A stretch of 6,231 bases of DNA from JBNJEM01 sp051745935 (GTDB lineage: Bacteria > Planctomycetota > Planctomycetia > Pirellulales > Pirellulaceae), in assembly GCA_051745935.1 (NCBI GenBank), contig JBNJEM010000482.1:1-6231 (forward strand), written 5' to 3'. Under the pieces are notes generated by a model that was not told the DNA's origin, did no database searches, and saw only the letters and a program-made list of their open reading frames with translations. Positions 5,941-6,231 of the stretch are shown here, piece by piece. Both the position numbers and the translations under genes were made by a program. How positions within the stretch are numbered: position 1 is the first letter of the stretch; each line of letters opens with the position of its first letter.

Positions 5941-6129
5941 GCCCCCCACGAGCTTGCCTGGTGGGAGCCAAAGACTCCCAGGCTACAGCCGGTCTGTCAA
6001 AAGGTATCCGTGGGAACCGTCGGCGACAACACCAATGACGACGTCAAGTCATATATCGCAAACCAAGTTGTCAAAGAACCGGTCGTCGATGAACGGTTCC
6101 GAGAAACATTGCGACAGTTCACAGTCGTC
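5941..6129. other. Noncoding spacer between repeat elements
   Basis: A frame from 5932 to 6177 is open but has no recognisable domain. It begins inside the right arm of the 219-bp element and ends just after the first 35-bp repeat, so I treat it as spurious. A six-pair stem, GAACCG (6076-6081) with CGGTTC (6094-6099), is the only other structure I noticed. Confidence 0.5.
5956..5983. repeat. Imperfect hairpin with bulge
   Basis: The arm GCCTGGTGGGAG (5956-5967) pairs with CTCCCAGGC (5975-5983), leaving three unpaired bases on the left side and a seven-base loop. The string around it (AGCCAAAGACTCCCAGGCTACA) is shortened here as 'AAAGACTCCCAGGCTACA'. It recalls dispersed repeats in Pirellulales genomes, a recollection I could not check. 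Confidence 0.4.
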
Positions 6130-6164
6130 CGTGCCGGACCGCCTGTAGCTCGCGAGTCTGATTC
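6130..6164. repeat. 35-bp direct repeat, copy 1
   Basis: This block matches 6197-6231 at 33 of 35 positions; only the two central bases 6151-6152 (CG versus GA) differ. It contains CGGACCGCCTGTAGCT and CGAGTCTGATTC. The left edge overlaps a small hairpin, GTCCG (6127-6131) with CGGAC (6135-6139), that copy 2 lacks. The period is 67 bp. Confidence 0.85.
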
Positions 6165-6165
6165 A

Positions 6166-6186
6166 CCCACGAGATGAACTCGTGGG
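6166..6186. repeat. Perfect 8-bp hairpin between the 35-bp repeats
   Basis: CCCACGAG (6166-6173) and CTCGTGGG (6179-6186) pair perfectly around ATGAA. It fills most of the 32 bp between the two repeat copies. No T-run follows, so it is not an intrinsic terminator. It is most likely part of the same dispersed repeat family. Confidence 0.75.
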
Positions 6187-6196
6187 GGTCTGGGCG

Positions 6197-6231
6197 CGTG
6201 CCGGACCGCCTGTAGCTGACGAGTCTGATTC
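6197..6231. repeat. 35-bp direct repeat, copy 2, reaching the window edge
   Basis: This copy ends exactly at the last base of the window, so the repeat may be longer or further units may follow. The two mismatches with copy 1 are at 6218-6219. Confidence 0.85.

Noticed and set aside
5932..6177. 81-codon open frame at the right end
   Set aside because: It spans the end of one repeat element and the start of another, and has no domain or clear Shine-Dalgarno.
6130..6231. Start of a CRISPR array (35-bp repeat, 32-bp spacer)
   Set aside because: Only two units are seen, they differ in the centre of the repeat, and the would-be spacer is a perfect hairpin. No cas gene is present. It could be reconsidered if more units lie beyond the edge.

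Overview
The window looks like part of a GC-rich Planctomycetota genome, probably a Pirellulales-like member. The main reason is the large secreted multidomain protein at 368-4339. It joins a hydrazine-synthase-alpha-like beta-propeller/cytochrome c module to a formylglycine-generating-enzyme-like (SUMF1) module, an architecture I associate with planctomycete genomes. Low gene density and intergenic spaces full of short repeats fit this. The assignment rests on recalled family knowledge, not on a search.

Layout. Positions 1-367 are a repeat-rich leader: two 27-bp direct repeats that fold into similar hairpins, three tandem copies of an 11-bp unit, a pair of mutually exclusive hairpins, a possible extended -10 box and a strong Shine-Dalgarno. 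Positions 368-4339 encode one 1323-residue exported protein with a signal peptide, CBM-like beta-sandwich, TolB/PD40-like propeller, two CxxCH haem c sites and a FGE/SUMF1-like domain. Positions 4340-4909 are about 570 bp without a convincing gene. They hold a 200-bp segment bounded by 13-bp inverted repeats and a perfect 10-bp palindromic stem. Positions 4910-5527 encode a 205-residue LysE/RhtB-family inner-membrane exporter starting at GTG. Positions 5528-6231 are noncoding and made of repeats: a possible terminator, a 219-bp element with 39-bp imperfect terminal inverted repeats, and two 35-bp direct repeats around a perfect hairpin that run to the window edge.

The two genes are on the same strand but 570 bp apart, so they are probably separate transcription units with no evident shared pathway. 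The large protein probably acts in the periplasm, where c-type cytochromes mature, as a redox or carbohydrate-associated protein of unknown reaction. Recognised catalytic residues of both parent families appear to be missing: the tyrosine after the first CxxCH of hydrazine synthase alpha, and the paired cysteines of FGE. The most unusual material is this fusion protein and the patchwork of structured repeats in all three intergenic regions. I found no tRNA, rRNA, transposase or convincing CRISPR array.
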